From: Saccoglossus kowalevskii
Taxonomy: Eukaryota; Hemichordata; Enteropneusta; Harrimaniidae
Assembly: GCF_000003605.2 (NCBI RefSeq)
Contig: NW_003158228.1
Coordinates: 25,210-54,103, forward strand
Reading direction: 5' to 3'
Length of the DNA: 28,894 nt
In this document: positions 10,884-23,900 of the stretch, piece after piece
Layout of the letters: each line of letters starts with the position of its first letter
Numbering within the stretch: the stretch's first letter is position 1
Translations under genes and position numbers: made by a program
Notes under the pieces: model-generated
The model's input: the letters and a program-made list of their open reading frames with translations, nothing else
Told to the model about the DNA's origin: nothing
Database searches by the model: none

Positions 10884-11583
10884 TGTCAGAAATAAATAAA
10901 AACATTTTTAATCAGAGAATACTATTGCTCCCCCACATGCCACAACATAGATCAGATATTTTAAAGTAGCAATTTCAGTGACAGATTAGCACAGAGGTCT
11001 AATGAAATACAAGAAAGTCACACCCCTTGAAGACAGTATAATTTGCACTGAACTACAAAAATATGTTCACCGCGAATACTTGTGTATGGTGACCTATGTC
11101 ACCAGTACTATGGCGCAGTAAGCTAAGGGGTCTCATATGTCTGGCCCAAAATGACCTATTGGTCATTAGACAACATAGAAGCTGTTCAATCACTTTAAAA
11201 GCATCAATGTCAGTTCTCTACAGAATAACTGATTTTGTGGAAGAAAATTGGAAATTGTAATCACTAACTATGGTGCAGTGGGCATACATTTATCATTAAG
11301 ACTGTTTCATACGTGGTATGATACTAACACAAGAGGTATAAATATACACCAACTTAGACATACCGAAAAACCATATAGGTGAACATAATGGTTTGCCTAC
11401 TCAGTGAACTGCAGTCTATGCGCTATTCTAATGTAGCTTAGCGTTGTTTTGTTTGCATAGACATCGATAAACCATACGGCTTGTCCAATCCAAAACAAAT
11501 GCTTGACAAAAATCATGGAAAAAACAACACTTAATCAGATTATATGAAAATTCCTGAGATAGTCTAGCATGCCACTTGTAAGA

Positions 11584-11656
11584 GCTCTATGACAACAATT
11601 CTATGGGTTGTCACATAGACCCTCTAACAGTTAGAGGGTCTATGGTTGTCATGAGC
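11584..11656. repeat. foldback (MITE-like) inverted repeat
   Basis: The core is a perfect 14-bp hairpin: CATAGACCCTCTAA at 11614-11627, loop CAG, and its complement at 11631-11644. Outer arms also match: GCTCTATGACAAC at 11584-11596 pairs with GTTGTCATGAGC at 11645-11656, with one extra T on the left. The left side carries about 17 extra bases (11597-11613) that resemble the right arm's CTATGGTTGTCA. No coding capacity is present. It is either a small non-autonomous foldback element or a structured locus. Confidence 0.7.
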
Positions 11657-13271
11657 ATATAAAGCATGGCAAGAACAAAAGTGAAAATCTGGTATGGTTA
11701 CAGATAAATTCATGTAAGTGTGTGTGTTTTGAGTTATAAAAAATGAATGCACTATTAATTATATTTCAGTAAAAACTGGCTTTAAATTCCAAAACTTTAA
11801 ATATACAAGAATTTGAAAGAGCTCAAAAGATCTTGAACATTAATGGAACACTCGCAGCCATGCCCATATGTCAGCCACGTGATAATATTTATTAATATCA
11901 CACAGCGCATTCTATAGTCTAGAAATTCACCCAATGAAGATTTAACAAATATTAACTCAAAGAAATTAAAGACAACACAGCCAGAAAATTACATCAACAA
12001 GTCATAATCCATATTCCTGAAATAATTGCAATTACATTCTTAGACTGGAATTCAATTTTTTTAACCTGCAGTATTAAATTTAAAGAAAAATGTGATATTT
12101 TATACCAAGGCAGTTTATTTGCCAAACAAAAATGCATTAGCATATGGCATATGGTATTTTATTATGTATATAATTGTTATTCACCATTTTTACTCCCTCT
12201 TTTTTGAACAACAAATCTGTGTGAGTTACAGATCAGTTTTTAAGATCTATAGAATCGAGAACATCCTTGTTCATCTTGCTGACCTCGAACACCTGAGATG
12301 TCACAAGCCAAGGTCATGTAGCTCTGCATATTTCAGCTACCTAATTTGAATATTGATCACATCTGTTTTAGTTTTAAATTTAAGATAAATATTTCAGAAT
12401 TTAGAATGTGATACTTACATTATTAATTTAAAACAAAAATTAGCAAGCAATACATTTAAAATTAGGCACATCTGACCAAGACTGGTTAGTTTAAAAGAAC
12501 ATTTTGAATCAATATATGAGTGTCGCATTTTATAATGGCTCCTTCCATAGACAGACAGAAAATTCCCTGACATTCCTGGAGTGGAAATAAATAACAAAAA
12601 TCGTTTAAACTTCAGGTCATCAATTATTTTGTAATAATAGCTACTATTTATAAAAAGAAATAGTTAATGATACCAACGCATTACTGAATAGATATCACTA
12701 CAATATAATGCAATAAAGATGCCTAACTGGATAGATTGAAGTGTTTTATAACAGCAATGCATTTTGGAATTAATCATTACAAACCAACCACAATATTCAG
12801 CCAAAGAATTTACTAGTATAGCATTTCAATGTGGTGTAAAAAAATTAAATTCTAAGAGCGCTTACTGTAAACTGCTTTATTTTATGAGGGGCAATTTAAT
12901 TAAGCAGTGATCTTACTGTTTGATAGGGAGTTGCAATGATTTTTCAAAATTCTGTCCTCATCAACACTCTTAAATGTAATTGGAAAATTTCTAGCTGTAA
13001 AAGTATAGTGATTTATAATATGTGAATTCAAAAAGAAAGATATCTCTTGTACAGAAAATGACAGACAGACACATGGACAGATGGTGGAAATAACACATAA
13101 ATTAGCAATAATCTATAAAAGGTCATGGAAAGGTACGGCAATTATACAAAGTCAACCATCATAACCTAGTTTGAGGTCACAATCATTATAATATGCTAAT
13201 CCCAAAACCCGAAAGACAATAATTAGGATATTCATTCAGTCCTCACTGCATTTCCATAATCACCAATATAT

Positions 13272-13285
13272 GTCGTCATGGCAAC
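13272..13285 (+). promoter_or_regulatory. second X-box-like (RFX) site
   Basis: GTCGTCATGGCAAC also matches the ideal X-box at 12 of 14 positions, with an intact ATGGCAAC half. Like the site at 10377, it is followed directly by CAGA and, about 10-30 bp further on, by CTGTCTGT. The two could be independent sites or two copies of one dispersed element. Confidence 0.35.
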
Positions 13286-16200
13286 CAGAAATCAATCTGT
13301 CTGTGTCTGCAGACGTGTATGCATCCACTCTAAATGTCAACTACGTTGGTTTTCTGAAACAAATTGCTACTGGTTGCCAGTCGGGGGATTAGTAACCAGC
13401 AATAAATAAGTAGCTTTTATATTTCTTGTAGCATTGCAATTAAAAATGGAACAACCAAATATTTGCAGAAATTACAATATAGACTCAGATTGAAAGTACA
13501 TTTGTCGAATGTTTCCCGAAATGCTGTCTTTAATGTAAATTTTGTATTATAAGGCAAGAATAATTACATGAACTGTTTTTTTTAAATTTGCATATTCGAT
13601 TAAAATTCATCTCCTACACCTATACATATAGCCTCACGTATCATTGCTGACTGCTAAAGAGACTAAAGCACTTGACAAACAGAATAGGAATTGCAATACA
13701 GTGGAATCAATTCATGACAACTTGATCTATTTACAAACCTCAAAGAACATTTCTTTAGTAACATCTTCGGATCCCACATGAAATCAAGTGGGTTTTGTTA
13801 TAACGATAGAGATTTCTAACACAGTTTAAATTGCTATCGCTACATTACATACAAATTATATATGTATATACAGTATATTTATTTCACAATTTTATCAGCA
13901 TTTACTGATAGACATTTATAAAAGTATAAAAATAATGTTTCCATTTTTATATAGCGTCATAACCTATTTATACTATTCTTCTTGAAACTCCAAAAAAAAA
14001 TCTTCATGAAAATGCGATATAGCATTACCTTTCACATCTTAAGGTCTCCCTGCATTAAATCAACACAACTGAAAATGGCCTGAGGCCTTGTCTGTTTCAG
14101 AGTTACAGCCTATTGTAAAACCATTTATTTTCACTGGCATTTAACTTCAGTATTTTGGTATATTGAGCATATTGACTGAGTTTAAAGTTCACAAATATGC
14201 CAGTGAAACAATGACTTATACTGTTATTTTACACATTCATGAGGATTTAATTTAGCAGATTTTACTTATAAACAAAAATAACAAAATTAACACCCTGTGA
14301 ATAATTAATGAATTTACAGTATACATTTTCTTGAACCTGAATATTCAACACAGATTGCACTCTCACTTAAAAATCACCAAAAAACTACCTAAAACATGTG
14401 ATTAATAAAAGTCACTTTAGATAAATATGTAGAGACCATTTTTTTGATAACCTGATCCTGGAACCCTGCCTCGTCTATGTTCTACCTTCATGGATGACAG
14501 TTGGTTAATTGTTAAGAGCAATTTTTTAGGACAACATTGACTGGCACCACTGCTGTGAACATTAAAACTAAATCATCATATTGGCCAATAACTGATTCTC
14601 GCAACAAGGCGGGAAACAGTACCATGTGGCACATCGATGACCTGAAATAACCCTGCCTGACCCCAATCCGTTGGAACAAAGTATAGTTCCCTGCTAGGCA
14701 CCACAGGAAGCTATGTGTAGGTGTGATCCGTGTTAATAATTTATAACTGGATATACAAATTGGATAATGAATAATTTCTCCTACATAATATAACCTAACA
14801 TGTCTAGGGTAGATAACAATGGACCAGTGTGCTGCCAGAAATCACCTTGTAACCGCCCGGCTTGTCAATGGAAATACTGAAAAACACCATTACATCACCA
14901 ACAAAGCTTGCCAAGCTACCCGTCAATTAAACTATTGACAAAGTCTACCAATCTCGGGTCACCGACTGTTGAATAAATCTTGCCCCTTTGTATACAAAAT
15001 ATCGGACAATATCAGGTTTTGACAGCCAGGTAAAAAGGGGACATGTTTGGCAGGCTGGCTGACTGACTGGCTGGCTCTATCCACACCTTAAAATATACTA
15101 ACAACATTAACCAAGCTGCTTCCTCATTGGTAGAGAAAAGATCAACAAAGACAAGGGCATTTTATCACGTAAAATGAAATCATGCTTTCAACTTAGAATA
15201 CAATGAATCAGCCAGTATATCACTCACCAGGGCAGTTGTACTAAAACCACATTTCTTTGGATGCATGAACTGCCATTACAATATGCAGTTAGTAACCTGC
15301 AATGACACACTGTAGCCAAATAACTTAAAATGTATCAATGTTGGTTATGTGATCTCATTTGTATGTAAAAAGTCACACTTATAATTTATTTTCTCTGAAG
15401 ATGATTATCTTGCTACCTGTCAAACTAAAACACACAGGCTACCTGACCAGCATGCACCCTTACGTATAAGTGCAGCCATGTTTGAAAGCCGGATTAAAAG
15501 CATGTTTTAGTTTCTGTGTGGGTGTACACTAGCTTTATTTTTTAACAGCTTGGGACACGAAAAGACTGGTCTGGCAGCTTGTGACAACACATGGTTCATA
15601 GTGTGGATCGAATTCTGAAGAAGACACCATTATTTGTAGTTTTGAATATAAATTTATAAATTATTACTAGCCAGACAACCCTGGGGGTTAAGATGACCTG
15701 AATATGGTTCCCGCTAATCCCATTTATTTTTTGTACGAAGACATGAAGATTGAAACTAAGATACTGAAACTTATCGTTATTCCTTGTTGCAGAAAACTGC
15801 TTAGGAAGTGTTGAAAAAAAGCCACAATATTCAAAAAACGAATTTGACATGGATGAAATAATTCATACGACTAGTCTTTGCAGTACAAGCTGCAGACTAA
15901 TAATAAAACGCATTGTATAGTACAAACATATTAGAGATTTCATTTTCTGAAATTTGATGAACAACATATTTAAAAATGATGGATGTGTGGGTGAACATAA
16001 ATAGTGATCTCACATTTGATACAGATACTGTTACATAATACATGTGGTGAGAGAAACAAATGAACTCAAGACAGGATGGATAAATTATTGCAAAAAATAC
16101 TGATTACTACAAAATATATATTGACTGTTATAAAGTTCATCCAACAGTCAACCTTTCAAAAAACCTAACAATCATTTTTATGATGTTATTCATCAATTGA

Positions 16201-16942
16201 TTATCAGTGTCATAATTCATCTTCCCTCATTTGTGCATACTATCCCTGATACATCTCCAGCTATTGGTAGTTTGTTAGACTGTCGCAACTACCTGTGTTT
16301 CTTGGGTACAATATCTTGCCAGTGATTATCGATTTTGGGAGAAATTTGAAATTCATCACACACACACAAAAAGTACCTGAGAGAAGTTGATTAAATCTGC
16401 CCACATACAACATACCTTGCCACTGTCTCTGATTGAATCTGGTTAGAGCTAGTCTTGTCTGCTATTAACTGAGCCTACCTCTGAACATGTCTGCATACCA
16501 CCAGAATGAAATAACTGCACTGATGTAATCAACAGACTGTTTTTGTCCATGCTATCCCTCTTCTAATGATTGACAGACTCATGCAAATGGAAGTAATGCC
16601 CAGTCACGCCAAAAGAATCTACATCTGTGGTTGGTTGCACTGAGATTCAAGAACGAACGGAAGTAATGTTTCTCATTATGTTAATTACCAGTTTCATTAC
16701 TGTTTTTTTTTTTGAAAAGAAAAACCTAGACATGGTATTGTAATTGAGAGAAAAAAATTATAAAAAATTTGTTCAGACTATCTATAGTTGCAATTCATAT
16801 TATCATCTAAGTTGTTCACTAAGAAAAAAAAAATGAAAAAATGTTCATTCAGAAGGTTTTTGTTTTATTTCATTTCATTTTCAGCATACCATTCAGTAGA
16901 TGTATGATATTATACCTTGGAAAAGGTTTACATGGCAAATGT

Positions 16943-16956
16943 CTACCGCCCGGTAG
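16943..16956. repeat. short GC-rich inverted repeat
   Basis: CTACCG-CC-CGGTAG forms a perfect 6-bp stem in AT-rich surroundings. The function is unknown and it may be chance. Confidence 0.4.
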
Positions 16957-18284
16957 TTGAGGGGGCGATTTGTTTGTAACAACACAGTATCAGACACAAA
17001 ATTCGATAATAGTCATACAACCAGAAACACTTGGCTATATTTCAAATTTGGTTAAAATTTAAAATCACAGGTTAAAAATAGAACAATCATGTTTATCAAG
17101 ATCTATATTTAAATTACAGAGGAACAGGACATGTCTGTAGACTTTCTAGCCACGTGGTCAAAAGAGAAACTGAACTGTGTAAATAACATCTAGGCATGAA
17201 ATGAACTCTGAAACAAAAAAGTGAATGATTTATATGAATTTGTAAACAAGATTCAAGAAAAAGAAAAAAAAAATCGCAGTTTTCAGTTCAGTTTACACAA
17301 AATCGATATATTGCGCTACAGGAAGTGCCGTTCTATTAATTCGTCATTCAACAGACGCTCAGCGATTCAAAAATACGGGATGGGCATGGAACCAAACCCA
17401 AATGAACCAATCAAGTGTATGCTGTAATAACATTAAGAACTGTCTAGACACTGCGTAATAGTTACGTGTATCTTGTCCATGAATAGAGGAACTAAGAGAA
17501 GCTTAAGCACCCACTGAATTGACAGCTACAAATATTCATGATGATGGCCATCGTTTGATAAATATGCAGGTCTCATACTTAACGTTGCACACATACAGAG
17601 ATCCACACAGCCACATTAATCTATTTAAAATAATATTGAAAATACGGATCAATATTTATTTTTAGCAAACTATCAACTGTGTAGGGAGAATTTTTTCTTT
17701 TTTTCAAATTATTGATGGAAAACAGATTCCAAACAATTAGGTAACAGATTATTCTGTGTTAAACATGTGACATTTCATTATCAGCCTAACAACTGCGCAT
17801 GGTCTCAAAATAATCAAACAATATTGGAGTGCAGCCAGATCAGTGCAGTGTGCAAACTGATTATGGGCCTTTTTTAACTTTATTTCTCTAAACAGTTATG
17901 TAAGTCAATACCTTGTATCCTTATAATCTTGTGCAAACACATATGTAGGATTTATCATCAAGAATTGAAACCTATTCTGATCACTTCCTCATTATTAGTT
18001 TCAGGTCCCTATTCTCAATGAATCATTGTTGACATAATGCTATTAAATGATATCATAAACATTATCAAAAATGACAACTCAATTTGTAGCATTAGTAGTT
18101 AAGTATAAATCAAAACATCCATGCACAAAAATTAAAAATGATTATGAAGATTATGTAAACAATAAACTGTCAAGTGCCATGTATGCTAAAGGTAGTTTGT
18201 GATAAAATACACAGGGTCATTGAGGTGAGTTTTTGAATTGAATAGCTGTCAACATTTCAATCGTAACCGTACTGGTTGCTAACG

Positions 18285-18341
18285 ACAATGATTACATCAT
18301 TGTACCTGACCCGCATTCAAAAACCAGACATTGTCCAATGT
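18285..18341. promoter_or_regulatory. paired ACAATG/CATTGT dyads (Sox-type half-sites)
   Basis: Two inverted repeats lie within 57 bp: ACAATGAT-TAC-ATCATTGT at 18285-18303 and ACATTG-TC-CAATGT at 18328-18341. ATTGT is the Sox HMG core, and opposed pairs are known for dimeric SoxE binding, although the spacing here does not match the usual 3-5 bp. This is a candidate enhancer by motif content only. Confidence 0.3.
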
Positions 18342-19512
18342 GCGTGATTCTTATCTCTTAGCAACTGACATCCAATTCAGCTGTGACATTAAAAAAAAAC
18401 ACTGAAAATGTTAACTGTTAGATTCAGTCAAGTTGCACATCATAGAAAAGAAACTACAACAAAGCCTTCACAGCATTTTATGATTTGCAATATATTCTTG
18501 AATATAATGCCTGTAATGCCTTGTAGTTAATGATCATGATCATGACCCGACCTTAACCTATATCCACTACATTAATATATTATCTCTGACTTCCTCTTTA
18601 AATTTTGTTTGAAAAAAACAGATCAATAGTGTTCAGCCATCTTGAACTGCAAACACATACTAGTCTACTAGTCATGTAATACAAGACTGTTTAAATTTTG
18701 TCTGGTGGAATAACTCATATTGCCAAATAAACAATAAACTCAACAACACAAAATCTGTGAATGCAATACTGTAAAAGCTTTGATTAGGGAACAAAGCATG
18801 GCATTGTTCATTGGTAACAATAGTAAAGTTGTGGGTGTGGTCAGTATAGTGGAAATGATATACATGTACATGATGCCTGAATGAGAGTGAATGTCAAAAG
18901 GAACAATAAAAGACTGTAACTATGACTCTAGAAAATATGCAAAATATGGTGTCATACAAAACTGTCTTGAAATCACTCATAGAAATCAAAGGTGTCACAG
19001 AATAGAAATAATTGAACAGATTGGGTAATAGCAGGGTGACAGCAGTATAATGCTACCTGTAGCCAGACACCTAATGTAAACCGTAATCTATATGTCTGAG
19101 CTAGGTTTATTTGTTTAATAAATGTTCTTGCCATTCCAAATATAAAAGCCATCCCATCGGCTAAATAACACTACCTAAAATGACTGTTGAAAAATGATAA
19201 ACATGTTACATAGGTAGAAATGCCAAGGCACGTTCCACAACTGTTATAATACATTGGTACTTGCAAGTCCTTTTTATTGGTTGATACATCAGCATTGTTG
19301 GGGGCATCTAGGGTCATCTCATCATACCATCTGTGACGTAATGCTAATAGCAACCACGCATGCCAGCAATGGCTGACACTAAGATACATGGGATTTTATC
19401 TTATTGTAAAACCGAGAACTGTTTTTTTTTTTAAGTTATTAAAAATATTTTTTACAATTACATCTAATTAGTTTTGAGACAAAAAAACAATTATATGCGA
19501 GTTGACACTTAC

Positions 19513-20580
19513 ACCGCTCTAGTAATAAATTATGGCTGCGTTCTCGACCTTGGTAATTATTTTAATAACTGTTCCGCTGATGCCGATTAGTTAATGGGAA
19601 ATCGGATTTTAGTTACATTGTTCCCCATGCCAGTTTCGAGGGCTGCTATTTCTGAGAAAAAAAATGATCATTTTTTTAAACTAACGACCATTGTTCACTT
19701 CCGCTACATCGATATAACGCGCGTTAATTATGGCCATTCGATCTGAGATTCGATATTAATTTCACAATCGGCGCGTCTTTCTTGTTGGTACGCCGTTATT
19801 TTCGGATTGAAGGTGCGTACAACCCGGCTTGTCTGGTGTGTCTCGTCGATTTCATGTCTGTATGCAAATGACTGTCTGCTGTCGATTTCCTGCTTTCCAC
19901 TTGCCACAACGTGAAACCCGCCACGCGTCATTCTTAAAACGAACACCACAGCTATAAAATCACTGCCATGCTCTGATCACACCTTTCTCACTTTGCGAGA
20001 AGGTGTTGATGCATTGGATAAACACCGCGGTGTGAAGTTTTTGTTGACAGATCTGCTGAGATCGTCCGCCGATCGGGTCAAGACTCGACAACAAGGCAAA
20101 CTTACGACCAACAGACAGACCGGCCCACCATACATAATAGGCAGCGGTTCGATCAACATATATATATATATATATACTAATGCTGACATTACCTGCAGTT
20201 GATATATCAGCGTCCAAACTGCACCGATTGCTGCCAAGCCCCGCAGTGCCGCTGGAGATGAGTAGAAGCAAAAGCTGAGAGACGGCTGGGTGATTTGGAA
20301 GCCGTTAGAATGCCTTGATTGGGAATTACTGAGCTGCAATTTGAAGCGACATGTGTGAGTGTGGCACGTCAACTGACACACTATAGCACACCGGAATGTA
20401 ATCACACGAACGCATGCGTAGTGAGTCGCCAACGCCAGACATTGAAAGTCGACATTATAAAACTTCATTTTAACAGCTTTTAATATTCAAGAGACATCCG
20501 TACTTTGTGTCCAGCATCATCATCAACATTAATGTTATTCTACGCACGACGCGCGAAAGCACAATATATCTTTATTACAA
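19513..20580 (-). promoter_or_regulatory. mbnl: CpG-rich block: candidate muscleblind promoter and non-coding first exon
   Basis: CpG is frequent here (for example about 23 between 19690 and 19950) but scarce over the preceding 19 kb, as expected for an unmethylated promoter. On the minus strand GCGGT followed by the consensus donor GTAAGT ends a candidate first exon at 19513. Alternative donors are at about 20100 and 20928. The block contains the NRF1-like palindrome ACGCATGCGT at 20410-20419, the palindrome ACACCGCGGTGT at 20022-20033, a hairpin at 19979-20006 (ACACCTTTCTC/GAGAAGGTGT) and an AT dinucleotide run at 20158-20176. Long reading frames here (163 and 103 residues) resemble no protein and are probably a by-product of GC content. 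Transcription direction and start are inferred. Confidence 0.4.
20158..20176 (+). repeat. (AT)n microsatellite
   Basis: About nine and a half AT dinucleotides in an otherwise CpG-rich segment. Confidence 0.9.
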
Positions 20581-20834
20581 ATTGCAATAACTAGTATATA
20601 GATTTTTTAATGGCCGCCACCGCTTAAATATGTGGTACATGTCGTCACATAAATGGCCCGACGCTGCCTTGACCCCGTAGAGGTTTTGCCATTGTGTATG
20701 TGTGAACTGTACACACTACATTCTTGTGGAACTTTGCACTCTTAGCTTAGCACAACCGTCTGTATTTATTGCATAGCATGATACAGCAGATGGTTTAGTT
20801 ATAATTCCAATTCTACACCCAAAACTCCCAAATG

Positions 20835-20908
20835 CGACCTCAATCGACCTTGAGTAGTTTGGTGACCTCTGACCTGTTTTTGTACTATTCATTCTCGGGA
20901 GGAGGTCA
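20835..20908 (-). promoter_or_regulatory. nuclear-receptor half-site cluster with a perfect DR1
   Basis: On the minus strand AGGTCA-G-AGGTCA (20875-20863) is a perfect direct repeat with one-base spacing, the classic DR1 element for RXR, HNF4, COUP-TF or PPAR-type receptors. Nearby are TCAAGGTCG (one base from the ERR/NR5A monomer site) near 20845-20853, a further AGGTCG at 20835-20840 and a plus-strand AGGTCA at 20903-20908. The cluster lies within 300 bp of the CpG-rich candidate promoter. Confidence 0.45.
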
Positions 20909-23900
20909 AATTCATTAACACTTACGGTCGAAAATGAGAAGGAAAAAGGAATATTTGCGCAATTTTACTGGATCGCTGTAGCTATTGTTAGCTGTTGCAA
21001 AACTAACTATTCAAAGTTGCATGGAGTTTTTTAAAAACTTGTTTGAACTCTATGAATGAAGTACGGGTCACTTTTCAGGATGGTTGTTTTAGTTGACCTG
21101 AGATACTAGGTTTTAATTGACGTAGGCTTTTTATTTCTTTTTACTAGATTTTTTGCTCATGTAGGCGTGTTTGTATTTTCTATTTCTGCCTCTTTTCATG
21201 TGGACTATTTCACTTATTTTCCGACTTTAGACTACGCACCCCAGCAAAAACAAGTGTCCCTTGTAATATACGAGTTCGTGATTTGTTTTTTGGCGGCGTG
21301 CCATGAAAGGTTTGAGTACATCTTACAGACTTCTTTTATATGAAATACACCTCTCTGTGTATAGTTCTTAAAAAGGTTACCCCTGTTAAGTACAATGTGT
21401 TGTCATGGCTTGTCTGGAGTAGTTGAGCCCGGTCATTGGCCGCCCGCCGAGAGTGAGTGGCTTACTGTTTCTTGTTTGGTTTCCAACGGAATTTTGTTTT
21501 GATGTGTACATGTACGTGCATGGCAAAATTTACATGAAGTGGCGTCGCAGTTTTAATTAAAAGTGTCAACTACTCTATTGTCATGTCGCTTTCTTTTGGT
21601 TTACGAGTTATGTTTGTCCATAGACCTTGTTTTCTAAAGTATATGGTTTGTGTCACCTTCATTAACATATCGCGCACCCCGGGCTGTGATTCCGGGTAAC
21701 AACACCGGGAGTGAAAGCTTTAGTTTCTGTGGATCCGGTCACTGAAACACTCAGACGAGTGGTATAGTGTACCACTTAGGGTTGCACCATTATTTATGAT
21801 AAAGTGTTACCGTATTTTCCGTGCAAAGCATAGTATCCTTTCTGCGCACCGTTTTGCACAATGGGCGCTTCTTATCCTACTCAGTGTTTTTTTATCTTCA
21901 TCCCTGACTGGACACCCTTTGCTTTTTTCGTACGAATTCCTTACTTTTTCATCTTCTGGATTATAATCCAATGACCCACCACTTGTACTTTCAGAGCGTG
22001 ACAGATATTTAGCGCATTATATCTGATTTATTAGTTTTCTAGGAGAACTATAATGGTGTCGCCAGCATATCCATAGACGATTTCGTGTCTTAGTAAAGAT
22101 TGAGACAGTACTGTGGATGATGCAGCCCATATGATTACTTACTTGCTGCATGACGACCTCCAAGCTTTTAGGATATTATCATTCAAGAAAATAAGTTTTA
22201 GATTTAGGTGATTAGAAAATAACATCAAGCTTTGGATGTTATTCGACAGGAGCAATTTCATGACTTTGATCTCGATCAATTACGCAAGTTATAACATGCA
22301 AATGCATTTTCATTGTCAAACATCGATTGTTAATTTATCAAAGAGACGCGTGGCCTTGGGGCTTGTCATTGAAATGTTGACGAGTAAACTAAATGACTTG
22401 AGTTATAAACGAGTGACGTAATCTGTTCAAACATAGAACGTAGTTCCATAGACAGAACGACTAACATTTTGCATCACAAAAGCGCCCTCATTACAAATTC
22501 GGCAAAATTCAACATTTTGGTTCCTAACAAAAAATAACACCGCGATATGTGCCATGCCAGTTTGGTGTACATTTCATAATCCACCTATTTATTAAAGTAC
22601 CAGCTCCTTCACAAATGGACTGTGCTTAAATCTCCAGTGTATTGGACTCCTGCCAGTACCCGACTCACTTTAACCTGTAGTAATTTTTTACGGTATTATA
22701 ATTTTTAAAATGCAAATTTCTGAAAAATAAGCCAAATTACAAAAGCGTATTGAAAGAACGTACTTTCCAATGGATGCATGGTATGAAGAAAATATGAATA
22801 ACCCATCGTCGAGACTGGTTTGTTGACGACCTACGAGTAATTCTTCTTCCGTCTCTATTTTTTCTTTAGATTCCCAATTAAACAACGAAAATTGTAGATA
22901 CAAATGAAGTGGCCTTATTGGATACCAATTTGGTGTATGATATAAAAGAAATTAAATGATATGAGTAATCACACCAAACGTCAATGTGAATACATTTATT
23001 GTAATCCATAGACTTGCATACAATCTCTTGTTTATTTTTTGATTTTTCAATAAAATAAAATATAATAGTGTATAAATGGTAACCCAAGTATATGTCATCC
23101 CCGCAATGAAAATCTTCGACCCAGCTCTAATTGTAAAAGAATATAATTGGTATTTTTTATAAGTAAATTAGTATTAGAACAATATAACGAACTGTGTATC
23201 ATATACGCTTGATTTAGCATACGAAAAGAAAAGGAAAATGGAAAAACAACACTTCTCTGAAGACTGTACTTGCCCATGTTGTTAGGACGAAGATGAAACC
23301 CTAGAGCATTTTGTCCTCGTTGCATTAGATAAGCTAATGGGAAGGGGCTATCTTACTGAGTAGGGAAGAAAACAAACTCTGTGCAGATTCTGAAAAAAGA
23401 AAGAAAAATATATACCTAAGTCTGAAAGACAATACAGAACTATATAAATAATTATATTTTTGTACAGCATTGACAAATTAAAGTCAAACAATTCTTTATA
23501 AGTATAATTGAGCCCAGTCAAACTTTAGATTAACTTGAAACACTATTTTTGTTTACATTTGTTTTTGATACAAACCTTTGATTCAATTTTCTTTTTTGTA
23601 TTTTTCCTCATTACTAACACTTGATCTGATTATTGATGTAATGTAATTGATTTGCATCTTATGCAGTTTCTATTCTAGAGAGCATCTGATTAAAAAAACA
23701 GTCCCTGTTGAATATTGAGTACGAAACTAAATAGGAATTTAGCGACTGGTTGTTGACATTCATTAACATTATTATTTTCGAAGTTTTTTGAGCAAAAAGC
23801 ATTTAGAAAGTTACTATCCCTCATTCATATTGCACAATTTCACCTATATACCAGCTCCTACTATGAAATGCTGAATTGAAAGTGAAGGGGTGATTTGTTT

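Larger units (their letters stand above)
7664..19512 (-). other. mbnl: long non-coding interval, probable 5' UTR intron of muscleblind
   Basis: No reading frame in these 11.8 kb resembles a protein, and I found no RNA gene. If the acceptor at 7664 joins the donor at 19512, the interval is a single large 5' UTR intron, as is usual for muscleblind genes. Unlisted non-coding exons inside it cannot be excluded. It contains a GT microsatellite (9144-9171), a G13 tract (10871-10883), an X-box-like site at 10377 and another at 13272, a foldback element (11584-11656), a short inverted repeat at 16943-16956 and paired ACAATG/CATTGT dyads (18285-18341). A block at about 14440-15080 is slightly richer in GC, but I cannot assign it. 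Confidence 0.45.
1..19513 (-). other. mbnl: muscleblind-like transcription unit (partial, 3' part outside window)
   Basis: Muscleblind proteins are CCCH zinc-finger RNA-binding regulators of alternative splicing, RNA localisation and stability, and bind YGCY motifs in pre-mRNA. Four coding exons lie in minus-strand order at 7389-7547, 4537-4713, 350-535 and 1-117. Together they encode 213 residues, with three complete CCCH fingers (residues 14-33, 48-65, 176-195) and the first Cys of the fourth (C212). All three coding introns are phase 0 with GT/AG ends. The right boundary given here (19513) is inferred from a candidate 5' UTR donor and a CpG-rich block. Only the part from 7547 leftward is firmly supported. 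The fourth finger and the C-terminal region lie beyond the left edge. Confidence 0.85.

Noticed and set aside
11111-11128. TGGCGCAGTAAGCTAAGG, resembling a tRNA or SINE box A
   Set aside because: No box B (GGTTCRANNCC) follows at the expected distance and no cloverleaf can be drawn.
19977-20468. 163-residue minus-strand reading frame, with other overlapping frames on both strands
   Set aside because: It contains low-complexity stretches from the AT repeat, matches no family I know, and lies in a CpG-rich block where stops are rarer. It fits better as promoter or untranslated sequence.
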